Notes under the pieces: generated by a model | The model's input: the letters and a program-made list of their open reading frames with translations, nothing else | Databases searched by the model: none | Told to the model about the DNA's origin: nothing | Shown here: positions 53,039 to 62,369 of the stretch, in pieces | Layout: each line of letters begins with the position of its first letter | How positions within the stretch are numbered: the first letter of the stretch is position 1 | Position numbers and translations under genes: made by a program | NCBI GenBank assembly: GCA_963836915.1 | Contig: CAWILH010000002.1 | Span: 2,852,001 to 2,916,000 of the forward strand | Reading direction: 5' to 3' | DNA from: Cryomorpha sp963836915 | GTDB lineage: Bacteria > Bacteroidota > Bacteroidia > Flavobacteriales_D > Cryomorphaceae | Length of the DNA: 64,000 bases

Positions 53039-54022
53039 ATGAATATACACATAAGTCGATTTATCATACTCTTTCTGGCAGCCGTAAGCATCCAGTCTTG
53101 CGTGCCCAACCGAAAATTTACCGACGTAGAGAGAAAGGCGAGAGAATGTGAAGAAGAATTAAAATCGCTGCAAGCACAGGTGCAGGGGCTCGAAACGGCC
53201 TCTACCGAGTTCGGCTCCAACATGGAAGTGGCACAGCGAAAAATCAATGCCCTTCAAAGCGATACCGCTGTAATGGGCAGCTCGCTGCGCATCTTGCGAC
53301 AGCAGTATGATAAGATCAACGCGCTCAATAACCAGCTGCTCGATAAATCGGCGAGTATTAATGAAGGCACCCGCCAAGAGAAAGAAAACTTAATGACGGA
53401 GCTGGCCTTGGCACGCAATAATCTTCAAAAGAAGGAAGATGCGCTGGGTCAATTGGAGAAAAGCCTTAATGAAAAGCAGGCCGAACTCGCAGATCGTGAG
53501 CAGAAACTTGAAGAGCTAAAATCTATGATGGCGCGCAAAGATTCTACTATGAAGGCGCTTCGCAATAGCGTCGCAGATGCCCTTCTCGGTTTCGAAGGCA
53601 AAGGACTGACGGTAGAAAATAGAAATGGAAGGGTATACGTAAGTATGGAGGCTAAACTCCTATTTGGAACAGGTTCTACCGAAGTAGATCAAAAAGGGAA
53701 GCAAGCCCTTATTGATCTGGCAAGAGCTGTACAAGGGCGTACCGATCTCAACATCACTGTGGAAGGGCATACCGATTCGGACGAATTTAGCCGTACGACC
53801 TATCCCAGAAATAATTGGGACCTTAGTGTGCTCCGTGCTACTTCAGTCATAAAAATCATGATGGACAATTCGGAAGTAGACCCGACCATACTCACTGCCG
53901 CTGGACGAAGTAAATATCAACCGGTAGACCCAAGCGACAAGGCTAGAAATCGACGTATAGAGGTGATCCTTTCGCCAAAGCTTGATGAACTGCTGCAGAT
54001 TATAAGCGCACAAGACGAATAG
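53039..54022 (+). CDS. OmpA-family lipoprotein
   Basis: The N-terminal signal IILFLAAVSIQSC is a lipobox (SIQSC). A long coiled coil follows (~residues 30-180, with repeated heptads around LQAQVQGLETAS). The C-terminal OmpA domain has LFGTGSTEVDQKGKQALIDL, TVEGHTDSDEFS, WDLSVLRATSVIKIM and NRRIEVILSPK. It is a peptidoglycan-binding outer-membrane lipoprotein of 327 residues. It ends 6 bases before the convergent radA gene. Confidence 0.9.
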   Translation: MNIHISRFIILFLAAVSIQSCVPNRKFTDVERKARECEEELKSLQAQVQGLETASTEFGSNMEVAQRKINALQSDTAVMGSSLRILRQQYDKINALNNQLLDKSASINEGTRQEKENLMTELALARNNLQKKEDALGQLEKSLNEKQAELADREQKLEELKSMMARKDSTMKALRNSVADALLGFEGKGLTVENRNGRVYVSMEAKLLFGTGSTEVDQKGKQALIDLARAVQGRTDLNITVEGHTDSDEFSRTTYPRNNWDLSVLRATSVIKIMMDNSEVDPTILTAAGRSKYQPVDPSDKARNRRIEVILSPKLDELLQIISAQDE

Positions 54023-54028
54023 TCTTGA

Positions 54029-55393
54029 TCAGCCAAATAAGTTGGTGAGCACATCCTGTACTTTAGAGACACGGACGATCTCAATCTTTTTTGGCGCACT
54101 CTCAAGATTTGAATGATGGGCTGAAAGAAAGATGCGTCTGAAGCCGAGTTTTTCCGCTTCACCAATGCGTTGATCTATCCGGGTCACCGGCCTGATCTCT
54201 CCCGACAGTCCCACTTCGGCAGCAAAGCAGCAATCGGAAGGCAACGAGAGATCTTCGCTCGAAGAAAGGATGGCCGCTGCTACCGCAAGATCGATAGAAG
54301 GATCATTTACTTTAAGTCCGCCGGCTATATTTAAAAATACATCTTTGGCGCCAAGCCGGAAGCCACACCGCTTTTCGAGTACTGCGAGTAACATGTGCAG
54401 CCTTCTTACATCAAAGCCGGTGGCCGATCGCTGTGGGGTGCCATATACGGCGCTGCTTACGAGCGCCTGAACTTCTATCATCAGCGGCCTTAGCCCTTCT
54501 ACGATCGCAGCGGCCGCCGATCCGCTCAGGTCTTTCGCGTGATTATTGAGCAGCAGCTCCGATGGATTGGTCACCGGCACCAGGCCCTTTCCTTCCATCC
54601 TGTATATGCCGAGCTCGTTGGTCGAGCCAAATCTATTTTTGGTGCACCGCAATAGTCGAAAGAGATGCTGCTGATCTCCTTCAAAAAGGATCACCGTATC
54701 GACCATGTGCTCCAGTACTTTTGGACCTGCTATAGATCCATCTTTGGTAATGTGGCCAATGAGAAAAATTGCTGTTCCCGAATCTTTCGCAAAGCGCATG
54801 AGGCGTGCAGTACTTTCCTTAATCTGGCTTATCGATCCCGGCGCTGAGTCGAGCCAGTCGGCATTGAGCGTTTGGGCGGAATCGATGATAATGAACTTGG
54901 GTTCAATTTTTTCCGCTTCTGCAATGATTGCTTCTGGGTCGGTCACAGTCATTACAAAGCAGGCTTCATTCAGCTCACCTATACGGTGGGCTCGATGGGT
55001 GATCTGCTCACTGCTTTCTTCTCCCGATATGTAGAGCACCTTGGTACCTTGATGCTCCATGGCAGCCTGCAGCATCAGCGTCGACTTACCTATGCCGGGT
55101 TCTCCTGCTACCAAGATGAGCGACCCAGGTACCAGGCCTCCGCCCAGTACCCTATTCAGCTCCACATCCCGCATGGGCATGCGCTCATAAGCAGTAGGGG
55201 CTACTTCGGTGATGCGTATGGGTTTATGTACCACCTGCCTTCGGCTGGGGCTCCCCGGTTTTGATCCGCTCTGCTTGCTCAACGTCTCTTCTACATACGT
55301 ATTCCACTCGCCACATTCAGAGCATTTTCCTTCCCATTTAGGCGATTCGTGGCCGCAATTCGTGCAGAAGAAAGCGGTTTTAGTTTTGGCCAT
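54029..55393 (-). CDS. radA: DNA repair protein RadA
   Basis: This RecA-related branch-migration helicase has 454 residues. It has an N-terminal Cys4 zinc finger (CTNCGHESPKWEGKCSECGEW), a Walker A motif GEPGIGKST, a RadA-specific KNRFGSTNE, and a C-terminal Lon-protease-like domain (DPSIDLAVAAAILSS, CFAAEVGLSGEIRPV). The start is ATG 55393. Its N-terminal codons overlap the end of the upstream heptose nucleotidyltransferase gene by 14 bases, so they are likely transcribed together. Confidence 0.96.
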   Translation of the reverse strand: MAKTKTAFFCTNCGHESPKWEGKCSECGEWNTYVEETLSKQSGSKPGSPSRRQVVHKPIRITEVAPTAYERMPMRDVELNRVLGGGLVPGSLILVAGEPGIGKSTLMLQAAMEHQGTKVLYISGEESSEQITHRAHRIGELNEACFVMTVTDPEAIIAEAEKIEPKFIIIDSAQTLNADWLDSAPGSISQIKESTARLMRFAKDSGTAIFLIGHITKDGSIAGPKVLEHMVDTVILFEGDQQHLFRLLRCTKNRFGSTNELGIYRMEGKGLVPVTNPSELLLNNHAKDLSGSAAAAIVEGLRPLMIEVQALVSSAVYGTPQRSATGFDVRRLHMLLAVLEKRCGFRLGAKDVFLNIAGGLKVNDPSIDLAVAAAILSSSEDLSLPSDCCFAAEVGLSGEIRPVTRIDQRIGEAEKLGFRRIFLSAHHSNLESAPKKIEIVRVSKVQDVLTNLFG

Positions 55394-55904
55394 CGCGAAG
55401 TTTTTTTACCACCGAGGTGGTAGAGTATCCATGCACTAAATCAATGGCTACCGTGAGCCTGCCGGCTGCCCGCTGCAGGTCAGAGCCCACGATATAGTCT
55501 TTGGCCGCTTGGTCGTCTTGATCGGGATCATAATCTCCGCCTTTGAGCAAAATATCTGGCTGCACAAGGCGCACCAAATCTATGGGAGTATCGGCATCGA
55601 AAATGACTATCGCCGAGATAGCCGACATACCGGCGAGAACAAATGCCCTATCGGCTTCGCCATTTATAGGTCGGTCGGCTCCCTTGCCAAGGCGGCGTAC
55701 AGAGCTGTCGGAGTTTAACCCTAAAATCAACACGTCGCCTTGCTCGGCAGCTTGCTGTAGTAGGGTAATGTGCCCACGGTGCACTATGTCGAAAACACCA
55801 TTGGTAAAAACCAATTTCAGCCCTTTTAACTTCCACCGCTCCAATGCCTTTTTAAGGGCATTCTCGTCCATTATTTTAGATCTTATAAAATCAAGCTGCG
55901 ACAT
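55380..55904 (-). CDS. rfaE2: D-glycero-beta-D-manno-heptose 1-phosphate adenylyltransferase
   Basis: This nucleotidyltransferase, 174 residues, activates heptose for LPS core synthesis. The HxGH-type cytidylyltransferase motif VFTNGVFDIVHRGHITLLQ is at residue ~33. The later KGGDYDPD and IDLVHGYSTTSVVKKL complete the family pattern. It corresponds to the C-terminal half of E. coli HldE. The gene overlaps both neighbours: the LPG-synthase-like gene upstream by 14 bases and radA downstream by 14 bases. This indicates one compact operon. Confidence 0.92.
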   Translation of the reverse strand: MSQLDFIRSKIMDENALKKALERWKLKGLKLVFTNGVFDIVHRGHITLLQQAAEQGDVLILGLNSDSSVRRLGKGADRPINGEADRAFVLAGMSAISAIVIFDADTPIDLVRLVQPDILLKGGDYDPDQDDQAAKDYIVGSDLQRAAGRLTVAIDLVHGYSTTSVVKKLRDGQN

Positions 55905-56892
55905 GTTGGCGTTTTTTATTGTAGGCGGGCATCAAAATCATACTCAGGCCACCCACCAAGACGATGAGTGCCGTTTGTGAAAGCCATAAAATCCACCCCA
56001 GGGCAAATCCCGTTTCTTCGGCTATGCCGTAAAGTAGCAAGCACTCCATAATGCCTACCGGAAAGGCACCGATGCCACCTGGGATAAGCACAATGGCAAA
56101 ACTGCCAATCACGAATGATGCAAAAATAGCATTGGCGCCTAGATTGGCTGTTTCCGGAAGGGAAAAAGAGCAGACCCAAAACATACCGATATAGAGCCCC
56201 CAAATAGCTAGTGTAGCCAACAGGTATTCCCACCTTCGCTTCATCTTAAAAATACTCCGCAGGCCTTCGGCAAGCCCTTCTAACAAGGCAACTACCTTGG
56301 CGTAGAACGCTCTCTTTTTAAGCCTTTTGAAAACGAAATAACCAAGAATAACTACTGAAACGATGATCAAAATTCCGAGCCATAGCATAGGCGAGCCCGC
56401 TATGTCCTTAAATTTCAATTTGATCGACTCTATGAAGTCCCGCAATAGCGCATATTGCAGAAATAAGGTCGTAGCCGAAATTATCATAAGTGCGATAAGG
56501 TCGATAGCCCGCTCGGAAAGAATGGTTCCAAAACTTTTCTGAAATGGAATGTTCTCATACTTGGTGATAGCCGCGGCCCTGCTCACTTCACCCACCCTTG
56601 GCAATGCCATATTTACGATATAGCCTATCATCACGGCAAAGAAATTATTGAGCTCGGAAGTGTTATATCCCATAGCTTCCATCTGAAACTTCCACCTATG
56701 GCCACGTATATAATGGCTTACCAATCCCATAGAAAACGAAAGAAAGACCCAAAAATAATTGGCATTTTCAAATGAACGGTACAGCTCTGTTCTCTGGGTC
56801 GCATCGAGTTGAGCATAAATATGATAGACCAAATAAATCCCGAGACTTATAGGGATTATAATCTTAAGCGCCTGTATTAATTTGCTTTTCAA
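55891..56892 (-). CDS. Lysylphosphatidylglycerol synthase TM-domain family (UPF0104) protein
   Basis: An integral membrane protein of 333 residues with about eight helices. The family motifs are YFWVFLSFSMGLVSHYIRGH, MIGYIVNMALPRVGEVSRAA and LIPGGIGAFPVGIMECLLLY. It has the flippase-like half of MprF without the transferase domain. The role may be transport of an envelope lipid, but the substrate is unknown. It starts an operon with rfaE2 and radA. panC, on the same strand, ends 58 bases upstream of its start. Confidence 0.88.
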   Translation of the reverse strand: MKSKLIQALKIIIPISLGIYLVYHIYAQLDATQRTELYRSFENANYFWVFLSFSMGLVSHYIRGHRWKFQMEAMGYNTSELNNFFAVMIGYIVNMALPRVGEVSRAAAITKYENIPFQKSFGTILSERAIDLIALMIISATTLFLQYALLRDFIESIKLKFKDIAGSPMLWLGILIIVSVVILGYFVFKRLKKRAFYAKVVALLEGLAEGLRSIFKMKRRWEYLLATLAIWGLYIGMFWVCSFSLPETANLGANAIFASFVIGSFAIVLIPGGIGAFPVGIMECLLLYGIAEETGFALGWILWLSQTALIVLVGGLSMILMPAYNKKRQHVAA

Positions 56893-56949
56893 ATTTGGGG
56901 TGTTCTATGGAGCGAATATAGCTACTCTAAGGCTCTCGCTATGCTGAAA

Positions 56950-57789
56950 TTATACAATCGGAAGGTTATCGATGAGCCGGATCTTTCCAAGCCGTACTGC
57001 AGTGAGTGCGATAAGGTTTTTTCGGATAGCGCTTGGGGACGGTTCGAGGCTGTCTTTATGTACGATTGAAAAGTATTCAACTTCTGCTCCAGTTTTATAG
57101 ATGATATGCTTTCGTCCCACCTGCTCTGCCTCGTCTATAGTAACATCCTTTAAGGCCGCAGCAGAAAGTTTTAAACCACGATAGATTTCGGAAGCCAAAT
57201 TTTTTTCTTCAGGGAGTAACAATTGGTTTCTTGAACTCATTGCCAGACCGCTTGCTTCACGGATTATTTGGCATCCGCGTACTTCTACACCTAGGCTATA
57301 GGCTTCCGCCAATCTTTTAATAACTAAAAATTGCTGATAGTCTTTCAGGCCAAAGTAGCCCCTATGGGGAATGACGATTTCAAATAGTTTCTTTACCACC
57401 GATGCCACCCCATTAAAATGACCCGCCCGATAGGCGCCTTCGAGCACTTCGGCGAGCTTACCAAGTTCATAAATGTGCGTGTCGGGTACGGGGTAGATTT
57501 CATTTGCCGCAGGCAGAAATAAAATGTCGCAATCCGACGTTTCTAGCAATTGAATATCTGAATCGGGCTGGCGCGGATATTTATTAAAATCTGCAGGCTC
57601 ATTGAATTGGGTCGGGTTCACGAAAATGGAGCAAACGGTAAGGTCATTCTTGTTTTTAGAGTGCTTTATTAAGCTCAAATGGCCTTCATGTAAAGCTCCC
57701 ATTGTGGGTACAAAGCCGATTTCTTGCCCATCTGACCTTGCTTTTACAATAGTTTCATGAAGTTTTGAAGCCGACTTAAATACCTGCAT
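56950..57789 (-). CDS. panC: Pantoate--beta-alanine ligase
   Basis: ATP-dependent condensation of pantoate and beta-alanine to pantothenate, precursor of coenzyme A. The HxGH-type signature is VPTMGALHEGHLSLIKHSK, then SIFVNPTQFNEPADFNKYPR, YFGLKDYQQFLVIKRL and a KMSKS-like SGLAMSSRNQ. Length 279 residues is normal. It is divergent from the GT5 N-terminal gene at 57918 with a shared upstream region of 128 bases. Confidence 0.96.
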   Translation of the reverse strand: MQVFKSASKLHETIVKARSDGQEIGFVPTMGALHEGHLSLIKHSKNKNDLTVCSIFVNPTQFNEPADFNKYPRQPDSDIQLLETSDCDILFLPAANEIYPVPDTHIYELGKLAEVLEGAYRAGHFNGVASVVKKLFEIVIPHRGYFGLKDYQQFLVIKRLAEAYSLGVEVRGCQIIREASGLAMSSRNQLLLPEEKNLASEIYRGLKLSAAALKDVTIDEAEQVGRKHIIYKTGAEVEYFSIVHKDSLEPSPSAIRKNLIALTAVRLGKIRLIDNLPIV

Positions 57790-57859
57790 ATCAATAATTT
57801 ATGTATGTGAAAATAGGTAGCGGTACCACGGTCAAAACCGCCAAAGCTAATAGTTTAGG

Positions 57860-57890
57860 TTGAAAATTCGATAAAAAGGTTGTATTTTTG
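57860..57890 (+). promoter_or_regulatory. Promoter of the GT5 N-terminal domain gene
   Basis: TTG at 57860-57862, a 20-base spacer and TATTTTTG at 57883-57890 give a good Bacteroidota -33/-7 pair, 27 bases before the ATG at 57918. The spacer equals that of the ileS promoter. Confidence 0.6.
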
Positions 57891-57917
57891 CACCTATATA
57901 ACAATTCCCTATCCTTT

Positions 57918-58745
57918 ATGAAGAAACCGAGAGTTTTGTACGTGTCGCAGGAAATCACACCCTTTCTGCCTAAGAGTGAATTGTCTGAAATATCGCGAAA
58001 CCTTCCGCAAGGAATTCACGAAAAAGGCAAAGAGATAAGAGTGTTTATGCCAAGGTATGGTTCTATCAATGAGCGGCGGCACCAATTGCACGAAGTAATC
58101 CGCCTAAGCGGGATGAACCTAGTGGTCAACGATACCGATCACCCACTGATTATAAAAGTTGCTTCCATTCCTACCGCTAGGATGCAAGTTTATTTTATAG
58201 ATAATGAAGAGTTCTTTCAGCGCAAAGCTGTACTCGCCGACAAGAGCGGCAAGCCTTTCAAAGATAATGATGAGAGGTCTATGTTTTTCTGTCGCGGAGT
58301 TCTTGAGACGGTGCGAAAGTTGGGTTGGGCTCCAGATGTGATCCATTGTCACGGTTGGTTCACTTCGTTGCTGCCACTCTATATCAAGAAGTTTTATAAC
58401 GACGATCCGCATTTCTCAGAATCCAAAGTGGTATTCTCTGCCTATAAAAAATCGTTTGAAGGATCTTTGAACCCTGCTTTAATCGATAAGCTGAAGTTCG
58501 ATGGATTCAAAGACGAAGATATCGCAGAATTGAAAGAGCCCAACTTTATAAACCTTCAAAAATCTGCGCTTCGCTATGCCGATGCTACGATAGAAGGCAG
58601 TGAAGAGCTCAACAGCGAAATCGCAAAAGAAATAAAATCATCAGAAAAGCCTAATCTGGCGTACTGTGATCCTTCAACTTGCGTTAAAGCCTACAGTGAT
58701 TTCTATGATCAAATACTCGAAGAGAGCTCTGTACTTGCTGATTAA
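57918..58745 (+). CDS. Stand-alone GT5 (glycogen/starch synthase) N-terminal domain protein
   Basis: From ATG 57918 the 275-residue product begins KKPRVLYVSQEITPFLPKSE, which aligns with the ADP-glucose synthase N-terminal domain (normally SxExxPxxKTGGLADV). Later elements VFMPRYGSI, IDNEEFFQRK, DNDERSMFFCRGVLETV and PDVIHCHGWFTSLLPLY are also family features. The KxGG(L) nucleotide-sugar motif is replaced by PKSELSEI and there is no C-terminal GT-B half. It is unlikely to be a normal glycogen synthase; a structural or regulatory role is possible. Bacteroidota commonly have this short form. DUF4270 follows. Confidence 0.85.
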   Translation: MKKPRVLYVSQEITPFLPKSELSEISRNLPQGIHEKGKEIRVFMPRYGSINERRHQLHEVIRLSGMNLVVNDTDHPLIIKVASIPTARMQVYFIDNEEFFQRKAVLADKSGKPFKDNDERSMFFCRGVLETVRKLGWAPDVIHCHGWFTSLLPLYIKKFYNDDPHFSESKVVFSAYKKSFEGSLNPALIDKLKFDGFKDEDIAELKEPNFINLQKSALRYADATIEGSEELNSEIAKEIKSSEKPNLAYCDPSTCVKAYSDFYDQILEESSVLAD

Positions 58746-58761
58746 ATTTCTACGCAATCTT

Positions 58762-60159
58762 ATGACCCTTAATACTGTAAAGCGGCCAAATTTTTTGGCC
58801 GCTCTATTTTTTATTGGCTTTGCTCTAATGATAGGTAGCTGCACCAAGCCCGAAGAAGAGATAGGCATAGAGCTTCAGCCCGATGAAGACTTGCTCAGGC
58901 CTGGCTTCGTAGACACACTTAAGGTATTGGCCTACACGCTTTTGGAAGATAGTGTGCGCACCGATAAACTCAACCCGGCCATGGTTGGAGCCTATCAAGA
59001 TCCAATATTTGGATTTAGGAAGGCTTCTCATATCAGCGAGTTCAGAGTGCCCAATGGAACTCCCAATTTTATAGCCGACTCTTCTTCTATAAGCAATGTG
59101 GTTATTGATTCCGTAGTGCTCTACTTGGGTTATTCACCCCTACCCAATGTATCATCAGCATTCAGCAATGTTTATGCAGGTAGCGGCAAGCAGTATTTCC
59201 AAGTATTTGAAGTTTCGGACAGTCTGTCGGTAGATTCTATATATTACGATATGCGCCAGCCCAATCTGCTAGGACAAGACCTTGTGATCGACGGTCAAAA
59301 CCTGAAGTCTTTAGATCCGTTCGATTCGCTCACGGTGGGCGGAGTGAAGGTGGCACCTGGAGTGCGCATCCCATTGACCAATAGTTTGGGACAGAGATTT
59401 ATTGATGCGAGTTTGAACGTAGATATCAGCAATACCACCATAAGCTCGATCATCAGAGGGCTTTATATTACGGTGGATGATACACGGTATAATCTGGATG
59501 ATTCTGGCATAGGTTATTTTGATACGTTTGATGGCGGGAGCGGGCTCACCATATACTACCGGGATGTGTTGGTTCAAGATACGAGCGATTATAGTTTCGC
59601 CTTTCGCGGAAGCAGCGGGAAGTATGAGACCTTCGAGCAAAATTACGATCGCGCAAGTCCCGATCTTCAGGCTCAGATTAACGGCGATACATTGGCGGGC
59701 AGCCAAGCTGTTTACATTCACGCACTGGGTGGCACCAAGATAAGGGTAGCCCTTCCTACCATAGAGAGTTTTAGAGATAGCTCTAGTCTGGTCATCAACA
59801 AGGCAGAGCTCATTTTGCCCGTTCGGTTAGATCGTTTTGACATGAGCCGCGGATTATTGCCACCCGTTCAGCTATTTCTTTTTGGTCTGGGCGACGGTGG
59901 CTCGCTCGTACGGATCGATGATGATTTAGATGGACTCATAGATGGCTTCTACGATCCCTTAAAAAAGGCATATCGGTTTATCATAACCCGTTATGTGCAG
60001 CAAGTAATATTGGGTAATCGTGAGAATACAGGCTTCGAGATTGTTACATTTAGGGCAGGCTCTTCGGCCAATAGAGTGGTGATCAATGGGCCAGATTATC
60101 CAAATGCAGAAAGCCCATCGAATAATCTTAAATTAGCGATCACTTACACTAAATTTTAA
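58762..60159 (+). CDS. DUF4270 family lipoprotein
   Basis: Starting at ATG 58762 (MTLNTVKRPNFLAALFFIG), the product has a lipoprotein signal ending LMIGSC and then KPEEEIGIELQPDEDLL, typical of DUF4270. The mature ~440 residues are beta-rich, with DTLKVLAYTLLEDSVRTDKL near the start. A frame extending upstream to 58666 overlaps the GT5 gene and I reject it. The function of DUF4270 is unknown; it is likely an outer-membrane lipoprotein. A hairpin followed by Ts is embedded in its first codons (58781-58812). Confidence 0.88.
   Translation: MTLNTVKRPNFLAALFFIGFALMIGSCTKPEEEIGIELQPDEDLLRPGFVDTLKVLAYTLLEDSVRTDKLNPAMVGAYQDPIFGFRKASHISEFRVPNGTPNFIADSSSISNVVIDSVVLYLGYSPLPNVSSAFSNVYAGSGKQYFQVFEVSDSLSVDSIYYDMRQPNLLGQDLVIDGQNLKSLDPFDSLTVGGVKVAPGVRIPLTNSLGQRFIDASLNVDISNTTISSIIRGLYITVDDTRYNLDDSGIGYFDTFDGGSGLTIYYRDVLVQDTSDYSFAFRGSSGKYETFEQNYDRASPDLQAQINGDTLAGSQAVYIHALGGTKIRVALPTIESFRDSSSLVINKAELILPVRLDRFDMSRGLLPPVQLFLFGLGDGGSLVRIDDDLDGLIDGFYDPLKKAYRFIITRYVQQVILGNRENTGFEIVTFRAGSSANRVVINGPDYPNAESPSNNLKLAITYTKF
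58781..58812 (+). terminator. Terminator-like hairpin inside the 5' end of the DUF4270 gene
   Basis: AGCGGCCAAA (58781-58790), a TTT loop and TTTGGCCGCT (58794-58803) form a perfect 10-bp stem, followed by a T-rich tail (CTATTTTTTATT). It follows the GT5 gene by 36 bases but overlaps codons 7-17 of DUF4270. It may end GT5 transcription or act as an attenuator of DUF4270. Confidence 0.65.
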
Positions 60160-60164
60160 GCATT

Positions 60165-62013
60165 ATGTGCGGAATCGTGGGATATATAGGCAAGGCAGAA
60201 GCTTATCCTATTCTGATAAAAGGATTGAAAAGACTGGAATACAGGGGGTATGATAGTGCGGGTATTGCCATAGTTCAAGATCAAAATATAGAGCTCTATA
60301 AATGCCAAGGGAAGGTGGCCAACCTTGAAGAGCTCGTGGCAAAACAAAAAGACCTTACCGGCACTACCGGTATAGGCCATACCCGCTGGGCCACACACGG
60401 CGAGCCCAATGACGCTAATGCTCACCCCCACACATCCGGTGACGGTATGATGACCATGATCCATAATGGGATCATAGAGAATTATGGTTCCTTAAAGAAA
60501 GAATTGCTGAAGCGTGGCCATGTCTTTACCAGCGAGACGGATACCGAAGTGTTGATCCACCTGATAGACGACATTCAGAAGAATGAAAAAATATCGCTCT
60601 TAGAGGCGGTGCGCATTGCCTTAAATGAAGTAATAGGCGCTTATGCCATCGTAGTGATGGATAAAAATGATCCCGATCAACTCATAGCCGCCAAAAAAGG
60701 CAGCCCGCTCGTGATCGGACTCGGTGAAGAAGGAGATTTTTATATCGCTTCCGACGCCACTCCCATTATAGAGTACACCAAGAATGTGGTGTATCTGGAT
60801 GATGAAGAGATCGCTGTGATGCGCACTGGCGAAGAGCTGAAGATCATTACGATCAAAAATCAAGAGAAGACCCCCTACATCCAAGAGCTCGAAATGAAAC
60901 TCGAAGCACTTGAAAAAGGGGGATACGAGCATTTTATGCTAAAGGAGATTTACGAGCAGCCCCGCTCGATCCGTGATAGCATGCGTGGGCGGCTACGTCC
61001 TTCTACCGGCCACGTTGAGCTTGGCGGCATCCGCGATTACATTCAAAAATTCGTACACGCCAAGCGTATCATCATCGTAGGCTGTGGCACCAGCTGGCAC
61101 GCTGGGCTGGTAGGGGAGTATCTTTTTGAAGATATAGCAAGGATACCGGTAGAGGTGGAGTACGCATCAGAGTTTCGGTATAGGAACCCAGTATTATCTG
61201 AAGATGATGTGGTGATCGCCATATCTCAATCTGGCGAGACAGCCGATACGCTTGCAGCCATTGAGCTGGCCAAATCGAAGGGTGCTACCATCATTGGTAT
61301 TTGTAATGTAATAGGGTCTTCCATTCCACGTATGACCCATGCCGGAAGCTATACCCATGCGAGGGCCAGAGATAGGAGTGGCCAGTACCAAAGCATTCAC
61401 TGCTCAGGTTACCGTTCTCACCCTCATGGCGCTCCATGTGGCGCATGAGAAAGGTTCTATTACATCGAGCAGGTTTCACAGATTGCTCATTGAGCTTGAC
61501 GCAATACCCGAAAAGATCGAAAAAGTACTTGCGCAGAATGATAAGATCAAATACATCGCCGACATTTACAAGAATGTGCATAATGCGCTCTATTTGGGTA
61601 GAGGGTATAATTTCCCTGTAGCGCTGGAAGGAGCCTTAAAACTGAAAGAGATTTCTTATATCCACGCCGAGGGGTACCCCGCAGCAGAGATGAAGCACGG
61701 CCCGATAGCACTAATAGACGAAGAGATGCCCGTGATCGTAGTAGCCCCAAGAGCAGGTGCTTACGAGAAAATTATAAGTAATATTCAAGAAGTTAAGGCG
61801 CGTAAAGGTAAGATCATAGCCATCATCACGGAAGGGGAAACCCAGATAAATGAAATGGCCGATCATACCATTGAGATTCCTGATTGCGAAGAGTGTTTAA
61901 TGCCCCTTATAACCGTAATACCCTTACAGCTATTGAGTTACCATGTTGCCGTAATGCGCGGTTGCAATGTAGATCAACCGAGAAACTTGGCAAAGTCGGT
62001 GACAGTGGAATAG
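60165..62013 (+). pseudogene. glmS: Glucosamine-6-phosphate synthase GlmS, frameshifted as sequenced
   Basis: GlmS makes glucosamine-6-phosphate from fructose-6-phosphate and glutamine, the first step of UDP-GlcNAc synthesis. It begins MCGIVGYIGKAEAYP with the N-terminal nucleophile Cys, and RLEYRGYDSAGIA, TRWATHGEP and the SIS domains (GCGTSWHAG, SQSGETADT) follow. The frame ends at 61448 after THARARDRSGQ. An extra A at 61362 explains it: removing it gives THA-GPEIGVASTKAFTAQVTV, and the rest (ALEGALKLKEISYIHAEGY, to 62013) is normal. Since glmS is usually essential and every other motif is intact, a base-calling or assembly error is likely. Confidence 0.9.
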
Positions 62014-62048
62014 TTATTCCAAAAGTTATTTAATTTGTTTAGAATTAT

Positions 62049-62056
62049 TAACTTTG
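62049..62056 (+). promoter_or_regulatory. -7 box of the small lipoprotein gene
   Basis: TAACTTTG followed by CGCC matches TAnnTTTG exactly, 34 bases before the ATG at 62090. No TTG at the usual distance is seen. Confidence 0.45.
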
Positions 62057-62089
62057 CGCCTTAATTCCAACCCGAAAATAAAATTAAAC

Positions 62090-62317
62090 ATGAAAAGAAC
62101 ATTCTTAGCAATCGCATTGGCAGCTTTTACATTCATAGCTTGTGAAAACGAGTCGAAAATGGAGGAAAAAGCTGAAGACGCTCAAGAAAAAGCTGATGAG
62201 ATGACGGACGATATGATGGACGAAATGGATGAAGCTGGTGATAACATGGAAGCCGAAGGTGATACCCTTATGGAAAAAATGGAAGAAGCCACTGAAGACA
62301 TGGATGACAACAATTAA
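62090..62317 (+). CDS. Small acidic lipoprotein
   Basis: A 75-residue protein with lipoprotein signal KRTFLAIALAAFTFIAC. The mature part is extremely acidic and methionine-rich with a short repeated theme (EKADEMTDDMMDEMDEAGDN), likely helical. I recognise no family. Short acidic lipoproteins of this type are common in Bacteroidota. Start ATG 62090 fits with the -7 box upstream; a strong terminator follows. Confidence 0.75.
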   Translation: MKRTFLAIALAAFTFIACENESKMEEKAEDAQEKADEMTDDMMDEMDEAGDNMEAEGDTLMEKMEEATEDMDDNN

Positions 62318-62340
62318 TCATCGCCATCCTATAAAATTCA

Positions 62341-62368
62341 AACGCCCCAGATGGGGCGTTTTTTTTGC
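62341..62368. terminator. Terminator between the small lipoprotein gene and cysN
   Basis: AACGCCCC-AGAT-GGGGCGTT is followed by a run of Ts on the plus strand and preceded by As, so it can serve both convergent genes. Confidence 0.85.
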
Positions 62369-62369
62369 T

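Noticed and set aside
52937..53050. N-terminal extension of the hypothetical protein at 52196
   Set aside because: It would overlap the start of the OmpA-like gene on the other strand, and the conserved opening begins at ATG 52936.
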